DNA from: Cellvibrio japonicus Ueda107
GTDB lineage: Bacteria > Pseudomonadota > Gammaproteobacteria > Pseudomonadales > Cellvibrionaceae
Length of the DNA stretch: 64,000 nt
NCBI RefSeq assembly: GCF_000019225.1
Contig: NC_010995.1
Span: forward strand, 1,558,501 to 1,622,500
Direction: 5' to 3'
Made by a program: the position numbers and the translations under genes. Position 1 is the stretch's first letter; each line of letters starts with the position of its first letter. The notes under the pieces were generated by a model. It was not told where the DNA came from and did not search any database. It was given only the letters and a program-made list of their open reading frames with translations. Positions 17,906-28,568 of the stretch are shown here, in pieces.

Positions 17906-18913
17906 ATGACTATTCGTGTGGCAATTAATGGTTATGGTCGTATCGGTCGCAATGTGTTGCGCGCGCTTTATGAGTCCGGCAAGCGCAGCCAAATCCAGAT
18001 CGTGGGTATTAACGATTTGGGCGATGCCAAACTCAATGCCCACCTGACCAAGTACGATTCTGTACACGGCACTTTCAACGGCACTGTTGCGGTGGAAGGT
18101 GATCACCTGATCGTTAACGGTGATGCTATTCGCATTACCTCCGAGCGCGACCCGGCTAAATTGCCCTGGGGTGAGCTGAATGTAGATGTTGTCTACGAAT
18201 GTACCGGTATTTTCACCAGCAAAGAGAAAGCCTCTGCCCACCTGGCGGCCGGTGCAAAAAAAGTGATTATTTCTGCTCCGGGTACCGAGGTTGATGCCAC
18301 GGTGGTATTCGGTGTAAACCACAATGTGCTGAAAGCCACGGATAGCGTGATCTCCAACGCTTCCTGTACCACCAACTGCCTGGCGCCTGTCGCCAAGGTG
18401 CTGAATGACAAGTTCGGCATTGTGCAGGGCTCCATGACCACCATTCACGCGTATACCAACGACCAGGTACTGTCTGATGTGTTCCACAAGGATATCTACC
18501 GCGCTCGCTCTGCCACCCAATCCATGATTCCGACAACGACCGGTGCGGCCAAAGCGGTTGGCCTGGTTCTGCCTGAGCTGAAAGGCAAGTTGGACGGTAT
18601 CTCTGTCCGCGTACCTACCATCAACGTTTCTTTGGTTGACTTGAACGTACTGGTAGAAAAAGACGTAAGTGTCGAAGCCATCAATGCGGCTATGAAAGAA
18701 GCTGCCGAAAAGGAAATGCCAGGTGTTTTGGCGTATGTCACCGAGCCGTTGGTCTCTGTGGACTTTAACCACAATCCGCACTCATCCAACTATGACTCCT
18801 TGCAAACCAAGGTCTACGGCAAATGGGTCAAGGTGTTGAGCTGGTACGACAACGAGTGGGGTTTCTCCAACCGTATGTTGGATAACACCCTTGCACTGAT
18901 GTCAGCCAAATAA
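17906..18913 (+). CDS. gap: Glyceraldehyde-3-phosphate dehydrogenase, type I
   Basis: Converts glyceraldehyde 3-phosphate to 1,3-bisphosphoglycerate. The 335-residue protein has the Rossmann start RVAINGYGRIGRNVLRALY, an Asp after the second strand (GINDLGD) that favours NAD+, the active-site signature SNASCTTNCLAPVAKVL with the nucleophilic Cys, TTTGAAKAVGLVLPELKGKLDG, and the ending WYDNEWGFSNRMLD. The TGAAKAVG segment is as in glycolytic enzymes and differs from erythrose-4-phosphate dehydrogenase (Epd), which otherwise shares the N-terminal pattern. AGGAGAAAG precedes the ATG. pyk follows after 17 bp. Confidence 0.95.
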   Translation: MTIRVAINGYGRIGRNVLRALYESGKRSQIQIVGINDLGDAKLNAHLTKYDSVHGTFNGTVAVEGDHLIVNGDAIRITSERDPAKLPWGELNVDVVYECTGIFTSKEKASAHLAAGAKKVIISAPGTEVDATVVFGVNHNVLKATDSVISNASCTTNCLAPVAKVLNDKFGIVQGSMTTIHAYTNDQVLSDVFHKDIYRARSATQSMIPTTTGAAKAVGLVLPELKGKLDGISVRVPTINVSLVDLNVLVEKDVSVEAINAAMKEAAEKEMPGVLAYVTEPLVSVDFNHNPHSSNYDSLQTKVYGKWVKVLSWYDNEWGFSNRMLDNTLALMSAK

Positions 18914-18930
18914 TAAGAAGAGAATTGATT

Positions 18931-20376
18931 ATGTTAAGACGCACCAAGATCGTCAGTACCTTGGGCCCGGCCTCGGAATCTCCCGAGGTTCTGGAAAAGT
19001 TGATTCTGGCGGGCGTTAACGTCGTCCGCTTGAACTTCTCCCATGGTTCACCGGAAGACCACAAATACCGTGCCGAGACCGTCCGTGCCCTGGCCGCCAA
19101 ACACAACCGCTATGTGGCGGTATTGGGTGACCTGCAAGGTCCAAAAATCCGTGTCGCTCGTTTTAAAGATGGCAAGATCCATCTGAAAGTGGGTGACAAG
19201 TTTGTGTTGGATGCCTCGCTGGAACGCGATGCCGGTACCCAGGAGCAAGTGGGTATCGACTACAAAGAGCTGCCTAACGATTGCAAACCCGGCGATATTT
19301 TGTTGCTGGATGACGGCCGTGTGGTGCTTAAGGTTGATCGTGTTGAGGGTACGCGCATTTACACCACCACCAAGGTGGGTGGCCCCTTGTCCAATAACAA
19401 GGGTATCAACCGCCAGGGCGGTGGTTTAACGGCACCCGCCTTGACGGAAAAAGACCTGGCAGATATCAAAACTGCTGCGGAAATTGATGTGGATTACCTC
19501 GCGGTTTCCTTCCCGCGCAGTGCAGAGGACATGAACTATGCCCGTCGCCTGATGGAAGAGGCGGGTGGTCGCGCCGGCCTGGTTTCCAAGGTGGAACGTG
19601 CCGAAGCCGTTGCCGATGACGAAACCCTGGACGACATTATCCGCGCCAGCGATGCCGTGATGGTGGCGCGTGGTGACCTGGGGGTTGAAATTGGGGATGC
19701 AGCCCTGATCGGTGTACAAAAACGCATCATTGCGCGCTCACGTGCACTGAACAAGGTGGTAATCACCGCAACCCAGATGATGGAATCCATGATCAACAGC
19801 CCGCTGCCAACCCGTGCAGAGGTGTTTGACGTGGCTAACGCGGTACTGGACGGTACCGATGCGGTGATGTTGTCTGCCGAGACGGCTGCCGGTAGTTATC
19901 CGGTAGAAACGGTTGAAGCCATGGTGCGTATTATTCTCGGTGCCGAAAAGCACCCCACCGCCAGTGCTGATACCTACCGCATGGATCAGGCGTTCAACGG
20001 TATCGATGAGTCCATTGCGCTGGCGGCTATGTTCACTGCCAACCACCTGTCGGGTGTGAAAGCCATCATTGCCTTCACCGAGTCGGGCAGTACCCCGCGC
20101 CTGATGTCCCGTGTTGGATCGCAACTCCCGATCTTTGCTTTCTCACGCCATGTGAACACCCAGCGTAAGGTTGCCCTGTATCGCGGTGTGCACCCGGTAG
20201 CCTTTGATACGGAAGCTGTGCCCAGTGCGCAGGATTTCGTCCGCGCTATCGACCTGTTGAAGAGCAAAAACATTCTTACCGATGGTGATATGGTGATTGT
20301 GTCCTGCGGTGATACCAATCTGTTAGGTGGCACCAATAGCCTGAAAATCCTGCGGGTGGGTGACAAACTCGCCTGA
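18931..20376 (+). CDS. pyk: Pyruvate kinase
   Basis: Converts phosphoenolpyruvate and ADP to pyruvate and ATP. The 481-residue protein starts MLRRTKIVSTLGPASESPEV and contains VRLNFSHGSPEDHK, GDLQGPKIRVARF, the catalytic-lysine region LVSKVERAEAV, and VMVARGDLGVEIG, followed by ATQMMESMINSPLPTRAEV. The C-terminal allosteric domain is complete. It resembles the PykA (AMP/sugar-phosphate-activated) type. The frame extends to a TTG at 18925, but ATG 18931 has an AAGAAGAGAA ribosome site. Together with edd, eda and gap it completes the path to pyruvate. Confidence 0.96.
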   Translation: MLRRTKIVSTLGPASESPEVLEKLILAGVNVVRLNFSHGSPEDHKYRAETVRALAAKHNRYVAVLGDLQGPKIRVARFKDGKIHLKVGDKFVLDASLERDAGTQEQVGIDYKELPNDCKPGDILLLDDGRVVLKVDRVEGTRIYTTTKVGGPLSNNKGINRQGGGLTAPALTEKDLADIKTAAEIDVDYLAVSFPRSAEDMNYARRLMEEAGGRAGLVSKVERAEAVADDETLDDIIRASDAVMVARGDLGVEIGDAALIGVQKRIIARSRALNKVVITATQMMESMINSPLPTRAEVFDVANAVLDGTDAVMLSAETAAGSYPVETVEAMVRIILGAEKHPTASADTYRMDQAFNGIDESIALAAMFTANHLSGVKAIIAFTESGSTPRLMSRVGSQLPIFAFSRHVNTQRKVALYRGVHPVAFDTEAVPSAQDFVRAIDLLKSKNILTDGDMVIVSCGDTNLLGGTNSLKILRVGDKLA

Positions 20377-20400
20377 TAGGTGTCGCAGTCTTATCGGTCT

Positions 20401-20429
20401 AAAAAACGGCAGCATGACTGCCGTTTTTT
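20401..20429 (+). terminator. Terminator after pyk
   Basis: AAAAAACGGCAG (20401-20412) pairs with CTGCCGTTTTTT (20418-20429) around CATGA and is followed by more Ts. Strong intrinsic terminator. Confidence 0.92.
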
Positions 20430-20539
20430 TTGCCTGGGATTTGATTCTGGGTTGCCTGTGGAAAATGCTGGCAATGCAGGTAATGTTCCCGGGGTTGCCT
20501 GGGTATGATGCGGGTTTGGTCAAATAAGTGGAGTCGAGC

Positions 20540-21385
20540 GTGAATAAGCGATTACTGGTAGCTGGATTATGTAGCCTGGGGTTGTGTGTCAGTTCCCTTG
20601 TCCAGGCATTGGAACTGTTGCGGGCCGACTGGCAGCAGGGCGGCGTAATTATCGGGCAGGTTCCCGAGGGTACACAGGTGGAATATGCCGGCAAACGATT
20701 GCAATTATCGGAGGATAGGCAGTTCGTGATCGGTTTGGGACGCGATGCACCTGCCGAGGCCAGGATCATCACCGTTGATGCCCGGGGACAGCGCCAGCAG
20801 CATCTATTTAAGGTGCAACAGCGCCAATACAACATCCAGAAAGTGACCGGTGTCCCGCAGAAAACCGTAACGCCTGACCCGGAGCAGGTTGAACGTGCCA
20901 GGCGCGAAGCGCAAATGGCAACGGAGGCACGCAAGGTCGATTTACCCCTGACATTTTTTGCCCAACCATTTGTCTGGCCATTGCAGGGGCGTATCACGGG
21001 TGTCTATGGCAGTCAGCGTTTTTATAACGGTGTCCCCAACAACCCCCACTATGGTGTGGATATCGCCCGCCCGGTAGGCACTTTGGTGACAGCGCCTGCG
21101 GGGGGACTGGTCACCCTGGCACATCCGGACATGTTTTTTTCGGGGGGAACCCTGATTATCGACCACGGCCATGGATTGTCCTCAACCTTTATCCACCTGA
21201 GTGAAATCCTGGTTAAAAAGGGGGACTCCATTACCCAGGGACAGGTAATTGCCAAGGTGGGTATGACCGGGCGTGCGACAGGGCCCCACCTGGATTGGCG
21301 GATGAACTGGTTTGAGGAGCGAGTGGATCCACAATTGCTGGTTGGCCCTATGCCAAAAGATTCAGTAACGGAGTCGTCCCGGTAA
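20540..21385 (+). CDS. M23 family (LytM-type) metallopeptidase, periplasmic
   Basis: A cell-wall peptidase of the LytM/M23 family. GTG 20540 with GGAG 7 nt upstream gives MNKRLLVAGLCSLGLCVSSLVQA, a signal peptide; the frame is open to 20528. An N-terminal beta-rich region (about residues 25-105) precedes the catalytic domain at about 150-265. Zinc-site residues are in NNPHYGVDIARP (His and Asp) and LIIDHGHGLSSTFIHL (HxH), with a final GPHLDWRM. The zinc ligands all appear present, so it is probably an active endopeptidase that cleaves peptidoglycan cross-links. The next gene follows after 28 bp. Confidence 0.92.
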   Translation: MNKRLLVAGLCSLGLCVSSLVQALELLRADWQQGGVIIGQVPEGTQVEYAGKRLQLSEDRQFVIGLGRDAPAEARIITVDARGQRQQHLFKVQQRQYNIQKVTGVPQKTVTPDPEQVERARREAQMATEARKVDLPLTFFAQPFVWPLQGRITGVYGSQRFYNGVPNNPHYGVDIARPVGTLVTAPAGGLVTLAHPDMFFSGGTLIIDHGHGLSSTFIHLSEILVKKGDSITQGQVIAKVGMTGRATGPHLDWRMNWFEERVDPQLLVGPMPKDSVTESSR

Positions 21386-21413
21386 GGCGACATCAAGGGA
21401 GAGGATTTTACCC

Positions 21414-23234
21414 ATGGTGCGAGTCATTCAATTCCTGCTGGCCTTTGCCCTTGGTGCGGCCAGCTTGCTGTACCTCCAATCCCAAGGGTGGCAGACCCTG
21501 CGTTATCGCTTTTCTCCCGTGACAGAGTTCGCCGATGGTGCCAGCTATCAGGGACAGCATAATAAGCAAGGTCAATTGGACGGCTGGGGGCGAATGACCT
21601 GGCGCAACGGCGACAGTTATGAAGGTGAGTTCCGCCAGGGGTTGTTCCATGGCCAGGGAACGCTGATTTCCGCACAAATCGCGATTTACCAGGGGCAGTT
21701 TGTCGATGGTTATGAGGAGGGCAGGGGGCGGCTGGACTATAGCGATGGCAGTCATTATGAAGGCGAGTTCAAGGCGGGGCTTTTTGACGGGCAGGGGCGT
21801 TTTACCCTGGTCGATGGCGGTGTTTATGACGGCACTTTTGTCGCTGGCAAAATGCAGGGACAAGGACGCTGGCGCTATAGCGATCAGTCCATGTACACCG
21901 GCGAGGTCAAGGATGGTATCCGGCATGGGCAAGGTGAACTGCTGCAACCTGATGGCGCCAAATATACCGGGGAGTTCAGCGATGGGAGAATGCAGGGAAA
22001 TGGCATCTTTACCGATGCTAAAGGTGCGAGCTACAGTGGTGAATTTCAGCAGGACATGTTTACCGGTAAGGGGATTTATACCGACCCTGATGGCTACACC
22101 TATATCGGCGAATTTGAAAATTGGCAATTGCATGGAGCAGGGATGCAGACGGACAAAGAGGGTAATCAATGGCAGGGACAATTCAAGCGTGGCCTGCTGG
22201 ATGGAAAAGGCAGTTTTATCGCCAAAAATGGCGAGGAATATAACGGGGATTTCAAACTGGGGCACTACCACGGCAAAGGTAAGCTGGTTCAACCTGACGG
22301 TGATATTTACGAAGGGGCGTTTGAATATGGGCGCAAGCATGGCACAGGCGAACTCACCTACAAGCAACCGCTGGATGGACTCACCCGGATAAAAGGGCGC
22401 TGGCACTACAACAAACTGGTGAATGGCGGCAAATCCGTCAAAATCTACAGCGGTGAGGAAATCACACATTTTGCCATGGAGCAACAATCAACGGTCCTGA
22501 AGCAAGCACTTGAGTCCATACGTGTATCTGATCCGCACAAGATTGAGTTTTACAGCCTGGTGATCGCCGGCGATGGGACTGAAGAAGTATTTCGCCGTGA
22601 AACCCGCTTTATTGAAAATTTATTCACCCGGCAGTATGGGGTAGCGGACACCGGTATTTACTTGGTCAACAGCCAGCGCTCACTGGATAAACCCCTGGCG
22701 AGCCTGTCGAGCATCAGCGCCGCCATCCAGCGCATTGCTGAGCGCATGGATAAGGAAAAAGACATTTTCTTCCTCTATATCACCAGTCACGGTTCCAAAA
22801 AGCGCACCATTTCCCTCAAACATAATGGCATCACCCTGGCTGATATTCCCGCTGCCTGGCTGGGCAAACAACTGAAAAACTCAGGGATACAACACCGGGT
22901 TGTACTCTTGTCGGCCTGTTATTCAGGCGGTTTTATTGATGATTTGCGCGACGAATATACGCTGGTTATGACAGCAGCCTCGGCGGAAAAAACATCATTT
23001 GGTTGTTCTGATGACAGCCAATTTACCTATTTCGGTCGAGCCTATTTCCAGGACGCACTGCAGCCCGGCGTCGATTTTGAGGCGGCCTTTGAACGTGCAA
23101 AGGCGCTGGTCAGTGAATGGGAGAGCGAGCAGAAGCTAACGCCTTCCGAACCCCAAATCCATCGCAGTGAGGCGGTGCTCAAACAATTGCGCCGTTGGCA
23201 GGATGAACGATCTGCCAATGATTTAAATCCCTAA
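21414..23234 (+). CDS. MORN-repeat protein with C-terminal C13 (legumain/caspase-like) peptidase domain
   Basis: A 606-residue protein of three parts. An N-terminal hydrophobic segment (residues 1-22) anchors or exports it. Twelve MORN repeats follow with exact 23-residue spacing, their Y/W-x-G motifs starting at residues 45 to 299. The C-terminal part from about 375 matches peptidase family C13: FYSLVIAGDGTEEVF, catalytic His459 in LYITSHGS and catalytic Cys502 in LLSACYSGGF. Both catalytic residues are present. The family cleaves after Asn or acts as a transamidase. MORN repeats often bind membranes or proteins, so this may be a membrane-proximal protease. The partner and substrate are unknown. 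Confidence 0.88.
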   Translation: MVRVIQFLLAFALGAASLLYLQSQGWQTLRYRFSPVTEFADGASYQGQHNKQGQLDGWGRMTWRNGDSYEGEFRQGLFHGQGTLISAQIAIYQGQFVDGYEEGRGRLDYSDGSHYEGEFKAGLFDGQGRFTLVDGGVYDGTFVAGKMQGQGRWRYSDQSMYTGEVKDGIRHGQGELLQPDGAKYTGEFSDGRMQGNGIFTDAKGASYSGEFQQDMFTGKGIYTDPDGYTYIGEFENWQLHGAGMQTDKEGNQWQGQFKRGLLDGKGSFIAKNGEEYNGDFKLGHYHGKGKLVQPDGDIYEGAFEYGRKHGTGELTYKQPLDGLTRIKGRWHYNKLVNGGKSVKIYSGEEITHFAMEQQSTVLKQALESIRVSDPHKIEFYSLVIAGDGTEEVFRRETRFIENLFTRQYGVADTGIYLVNSQRSLDKPLASLSSISAAIQRIAERMDKEKDIFFLYITSHGSKKRTISLKHNGITLADIPAAWLGKQLKNSGIQHRVVLLSACYSGGFIDDLRDEYTLVMTAASAEKTSFGCSDDSQFTYFGRAYFQDALQPGVDFEAAFERAKALVSEWESEQKLTPSEPQIHRSEAVLKQLRRWQDERSANDLNP

Positions 23235-23324
23235 TTAGTGCCATAGCAGTGTGGCTCTAGAGACAGCGCCATAATTCGCAGTGTAAGATACCGCCCCCGG
23301 TTAGCCTGAGTGAGCGTCAAGTTT

Positions 23325-23519
23325 ATGATTGATAAAAAATTACTCAGTATTCTGGTATGCCCGGTCAGTAAAGGGGAGCTGGAATATCATCCAGAACAGC
23401 AGGAATTGGTGTGCTGGCAAAGTGGCCTGGCTTATCCAATCCGCGATGGAATTCCTGTCATGCTGGAACAGGAGGCGCGTAAACTCACGGCAGAGGAACT
23501 GGATGCCCATCATCGCTGA
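23325..23519 (+). CDS. Trm112-like/YcaR family small protein
   Basis: A 64-residue protein with the pattern MIDKKLLSILVCPVSKGELEY and SGLAYPIRDGIPVMLEQEAR, characteristic of Trm112p-like (YcaR/DUF343) proteins. In eukaryotes Trm112 stabilises methyltransferases; in bacteria it often sits near lpxK and kdsB. Here it stands alone between the MORN peptidase and alaS. Only one Cys of the original zinc knuckle remains. An upstream in-frame GTG at 23310 would add five residues; ATG 23325 matches the family. Confidence 0.9.
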   Translation: MIDKKLLSILVCPVSKGELEYHPEQQELVCWQSGLAYPIRDGIPVMLEQEARKLTAEELDAHHR

Positions 23520-23605
23520 GCAGTGCACCGGGCAAAAATAACGTTCTCCAATACCAGAGCTGCATTTAAGAGTTGCACAAAATTTAAACCATTAGTGGAA
23601 ACCCT

Positions 23606-26233
<2,628 letters not shown>

Positions 26234-26386
26234 ATGCTGAGCGAAATGGTGTAAGAAGTGTGACAAATACGCTTTTTATCACCCATTTGGGTTAACTTTT
26301 ATCGCAATCTGGTGTTTAATTGGCCCCTTTTTGTGATCTGGTTATTAGTTATTAGCGTCTTATTAGAAGATAAAGGATAGGCTGTA

Positions 26387-27634
26387 ATGAGCTTATTGGT
26401 TCAAAAATACGGTGGTACTTCTGTTGGTACTATCGAGCGTATCGACGCCGTAGCAGAGAAGGTTGCCGGCTTTCGTGCGCAGGGGCACGATATGGTCGTG
26501 GTTGTTTCCGCAATGAGTGGAGAAACCAACCGACTGATTGCGTTAGCCCAACAAATTCAGGAAACTCCCGATCCTCGTGAATTGGATGTTCTGATTTCCA
26601 CGGGTGAACAGGTCACCATTGCGCTCCTGTGTATGGCGCTTAAAAAGCGTGGTTTGGATGCCCGTTCCTATACTGGTAGCCAGGTGCGCATCCTGACTGA
26701 CAGCGCTTTTACCAAAGCCCGTATCCAATCTATTGATGAGCAAAATATGCGCGCCGACCTTGAGGCCGGTCGCGTGGTTGTTGTCGCCGGTTTTCAGGGT
26801 GTGGATGAAAAAGGCAATATCACTACCCTGGGACGCGGTGGTTCGGACACCACAGGCGTTGCTCTGGCAGCAGCCCTCAAGGCGGATGAATGCCAAATCT
26901 ACACAGATGTGGATGGTGTATACACTACCGACCCCCGTGTGTGTGAGCGCGCCCGTCGACTGGAAAAAATTACCTTTGAAGAAATGCTGGAAATGGCCAG
27001 CCAGGGTTCCAAGGTGCTGCAAATTCGCTCTGTGGAATTTGCCGGCAAATATAAGGTGCCACTGCGAGTTCTCCACAGTTTCAAAGAAGGCCCCGGAACC
27101 CTGATTACCCTCGATGAGGAAGATTCAACTATGGAACAACCTATTGTTTCTGGTATTGCATTTAACCGTGATGAAGCAAAAGTAACTGTTGCGGGTGTCC
27201 CTGACACTCCCGGTGTGGCAGCAAAAATACTGGCTCCGATTGGCGAAGCCAACATTGAAGTCGATGTGATTGTACAAAACGTGTCCGCAGATGGCACAAC
27301 CGACCTGACCTTCACTGTTCATAAAAATGATATGAGCAAAGCGGTTGTGGTGTTGCAAGCGGTTGCGAAGGAGATAGGTGCACGCGAAGTTCGTAGCGAT
27401 GACAAGGTTGCCAAGGTGTCTATTGTCGGTGTTGGCATGCGCTCCCATGCGGGTGTCGCCTCACTCATGTTCAATGCCCTGGCTGAGGATCGAATCAATA
27501 TTCAAATGATCACCACATCTGAAATCAAGATTTCAGTGATCATTGATGAGCGTTACTTGGAGCTGGCTGTGCGTAGTCTGCACACCGCTTTTGGTTTGGA
27601 TGCCGAACCGTCAGAAGACCGGGTGAGGGGCTAG
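26387..27634 (+). CDS. lysC: Aspartate kinase
   Basis: Phosphorylates aspartate, the first step toward lysine, threonine and methionine. The 415-residue protein has the kinase signature LVQKYGGTSVG, GRGGSDTTGVALAAALKA and TDVDGVYTTDPR, then two ACT domains (VTVAGVPDTPGVAAKIL and VSIVGVGMRSHAGVAS) for feedback control. An in-frame ATG at 27131 has GAGGA about 10 nt upstream and would start a 167-residue protein holding only the ACT part, the beta subunit known from alpha2beta2 aspartokinases. No lysine riboswitch is evident in the 153-bp leader. Confidence 0.96.
   Translation: MSLLVQKYGGTSVGTIERIDAVAEKVAGFRAQGHDMVVVVSAMSGETNRLIALAQQIQETPDPRELDVLISTGEQVTIALLCMALKKRGLDARSYTGSQVRILTDSAFTKARIQSIDEQNMRADLEAGRVVVVAGFQGVDEKGNITTLGRGGSDTTGVALAAALKADECQIYTDVDGVYTTDPRVCERARRLEKITFEEMLEMASQGSKVLQIRSVEFAGKYKVPLRVLHSFKEGPGTLITLDEEDSTMEQPIVSGIAFNRDEAKVTVAGVPDTPGVAAKILAPIGEANIEVDVIVQNVSADGTTDLTFTVHKNDMSKAVVVLQAVAKEIGAREVRSDDKVAKVSIVGVGMRSHAGVASLMFNALAEDRINIQMITTSEIKISVIIDERYLELAVRSLHTAFGLDAEPSEDRVRG
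27131..27634 (+). other. Possible internal start for the aspartokinase beta subunit
   Basis: ATG 27131 (MEQPIVSGIAFNRDEAKV) inside lysC has GAGGA at 27116-27120. Several bacteria make a separate regulatory ACT-domain subunit from exactly this kind of in-frame start. Position and ribosome site support it; expression is not shown. Confidence 0.5.
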
Positions 27635-27851
27635 GTCATATCCATTCTGCGGTTTAGTTATGGTGTAGTGGTACCCCTGGCTATCCTGGTGATAGTCAGA
27701 AATTTATCAGGGTGTTCTTCCCTTTCGTCAAAAGTAGACAATACTTAAACCCAGGCATGTGCTGCCGGGAACGCGAAAGGTTTTATCGGGGTCAATGGTG
27801 GCAAGGGGTGTCTCCCGTTGACTCTTACAGGATGAGTGAAGGAGATTAAAG

Positions 27852-28043
27852 ATGTTAATTTTGACTCGCCGCATTGGCGAAACTCTGATGGTAGGTGACG
27901 AAGTTACTGTTACTGTATTGGGTGTTAAAGGCAACCAGGTACGTATCGGCGTCAACGCACCAAAAGACATTGCTGTACACCGTGAAGAGATATATCAGCG
28001 TATACAGCGTGAAAAGCAAAATCAGGAAGAGCAGGATAATTAA
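27852..28043 (+). CDS. csrA: Carbon storage regulator, RNA-binding protein
   Basis: A 63-residue dimeric RNA-binding protein that recognises GGA in hairpin loops, often at ribosome sites. The sequence MLILTRRIGETLMVGDEV, then VRIGVNAPKDIAVHREEIY, is the canonical CsrA/RsmA core including Arg44 of the RNA-binding surface. The leader has AGGA (27830) and AAGGAG (27839-27844) close to the ATG, so CsrA may repress itself as in E. coli. The gene follows lysC, and a terminator lies downstream. The candidate decoy RNA at 7734-7937 would act on this protein. Confidence 0.98.
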   Translation: MLILTRRIGETLMVGDEVTVTVLGVKGNQVRIGVNAPKDIAVHREEIYQRIQREKQNQEEQDN

Positions 28044-28088
28044 TCACTTATTGCTGATTAACGATCCAGACTCTCTAAGGTTTGCGCG

Positions 28089-28130
28089 ACGCGGCGGTAT
28101 GATTTTGTCATCCGCCGCGTTGTTGTTTTT
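28089..28130 (+). terminator. Terminator after csrA
   Basis: ACGCGGCGG (28089-28097) pairs with CCGCCGCGT (28112-28120), with an inner ATGA/TCAT extension, followed by TGTTGTTTTT. Strong intrinsic terminator. Confidence 0.9.
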
Positions 28131-28222
28131 GCGGTGATTATCCTGTGATTGTGTCGATATAGGCCGGGTGATTTTTCCTGGTTTTTTTAGCTTTTAAGAC
28201 TTTGATTTTTAGCGGATTATGG

Positions 28223-28228
28223 TATTAT
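28223..28228 (+). promoter_or_regulatory. -10 element of the tRNA-Ser promoter
   Basis: TATTAT lies about 40 bp before the tRNA, with a weak TTTGAT-type -35 element 16 bp upstream (28201-28206) and a GC-rich stretch after it. Confidence 0.45.
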
Positions 28229-28269
28229 GCCGCACCTACTGAAACGGAGCCTGCTCTGCTCAGTATTGT

Positions 28270-28360
28270 GGAGAAGTGGCCGAGTGGCCGAAGGCACTCC
28301 CCTGCTAAGGGAGCATACCTCAAAAGGGTATCGGGGGTTCGACTCCCCCCTTCTCCGCCA
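28270..28360 (+). tRNA. tRNA-Ser(GCU)
   Basis: A 91-nt tRNA including the encoded CCA. The acceptor stem GGAGAAG pairs with CTTCTCC. The anticodon stem CTCCC/GGGAG encloses a loop with GCT, and there is a long variable arm typical of tRNA-Ser. The T-arm has GGTTCGACTCC. It follows csrA, as in pseudomonads. Confidence 0.97.
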
Positions 28361-28370
28361 TTGATTATCG

Positions 28371-28401
28371 AAAAGCCCAATCGAAAGATTGGGCTTTTTT
28401 G
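28371..28401 (+). terminator. Terminator after tRNA-Ser
   Basis: AAAAGCCCAATC (28371-28382) pairs with GATTGGGCTTTT (28387-28398) around GAAA, followed by Ts. Confidence 0.9.
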
Positions 28402-28526
28402 TTTGGCCTGCGTTTCTGTAGTGTTCTGGTATTGCGTTGAGGGAATAAAAAATTTCCGGGAGAAATTTTCAACGCTGCATCAGCGATGGCCCGAAGAGGG
28501 GCGGTCATGGATGGCGCGCCATAAAA

Positions 28527-28550
28527 AAAGGCGGAATAAATCCCGCCTTT
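28527..28550 (-). terminator. Terminator after valS
   Basis: On the minus strand AAAGGCGG and CCGCCTTT form a stem with an 8-nt loop, followed by TTTT, 18 bp beyond the valS stop. Confidence 0.88.
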
Positions 28551-28568
28551 GTCAGTGTTGCTGTTGGT

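Noticed and set aside
17888..18781. 297-codon minus-strand frame opposite gap
   Set aside because: Shadow of a highly expressed gene with strong codon bias; no independent features.
21540..22320. Tandem DNA repeat array
   Set aside because: Periodicity (69 bp) is only at the protein level: these are the MORN repeats, whose DNA copies are divergent. No CRISPR or satellite structure.
26234..26386. Lysine riboswitch upstream of lysC
   Set aside because: The gap of 153 bp lacks the conserved core and the multi-stem layout of the L box.
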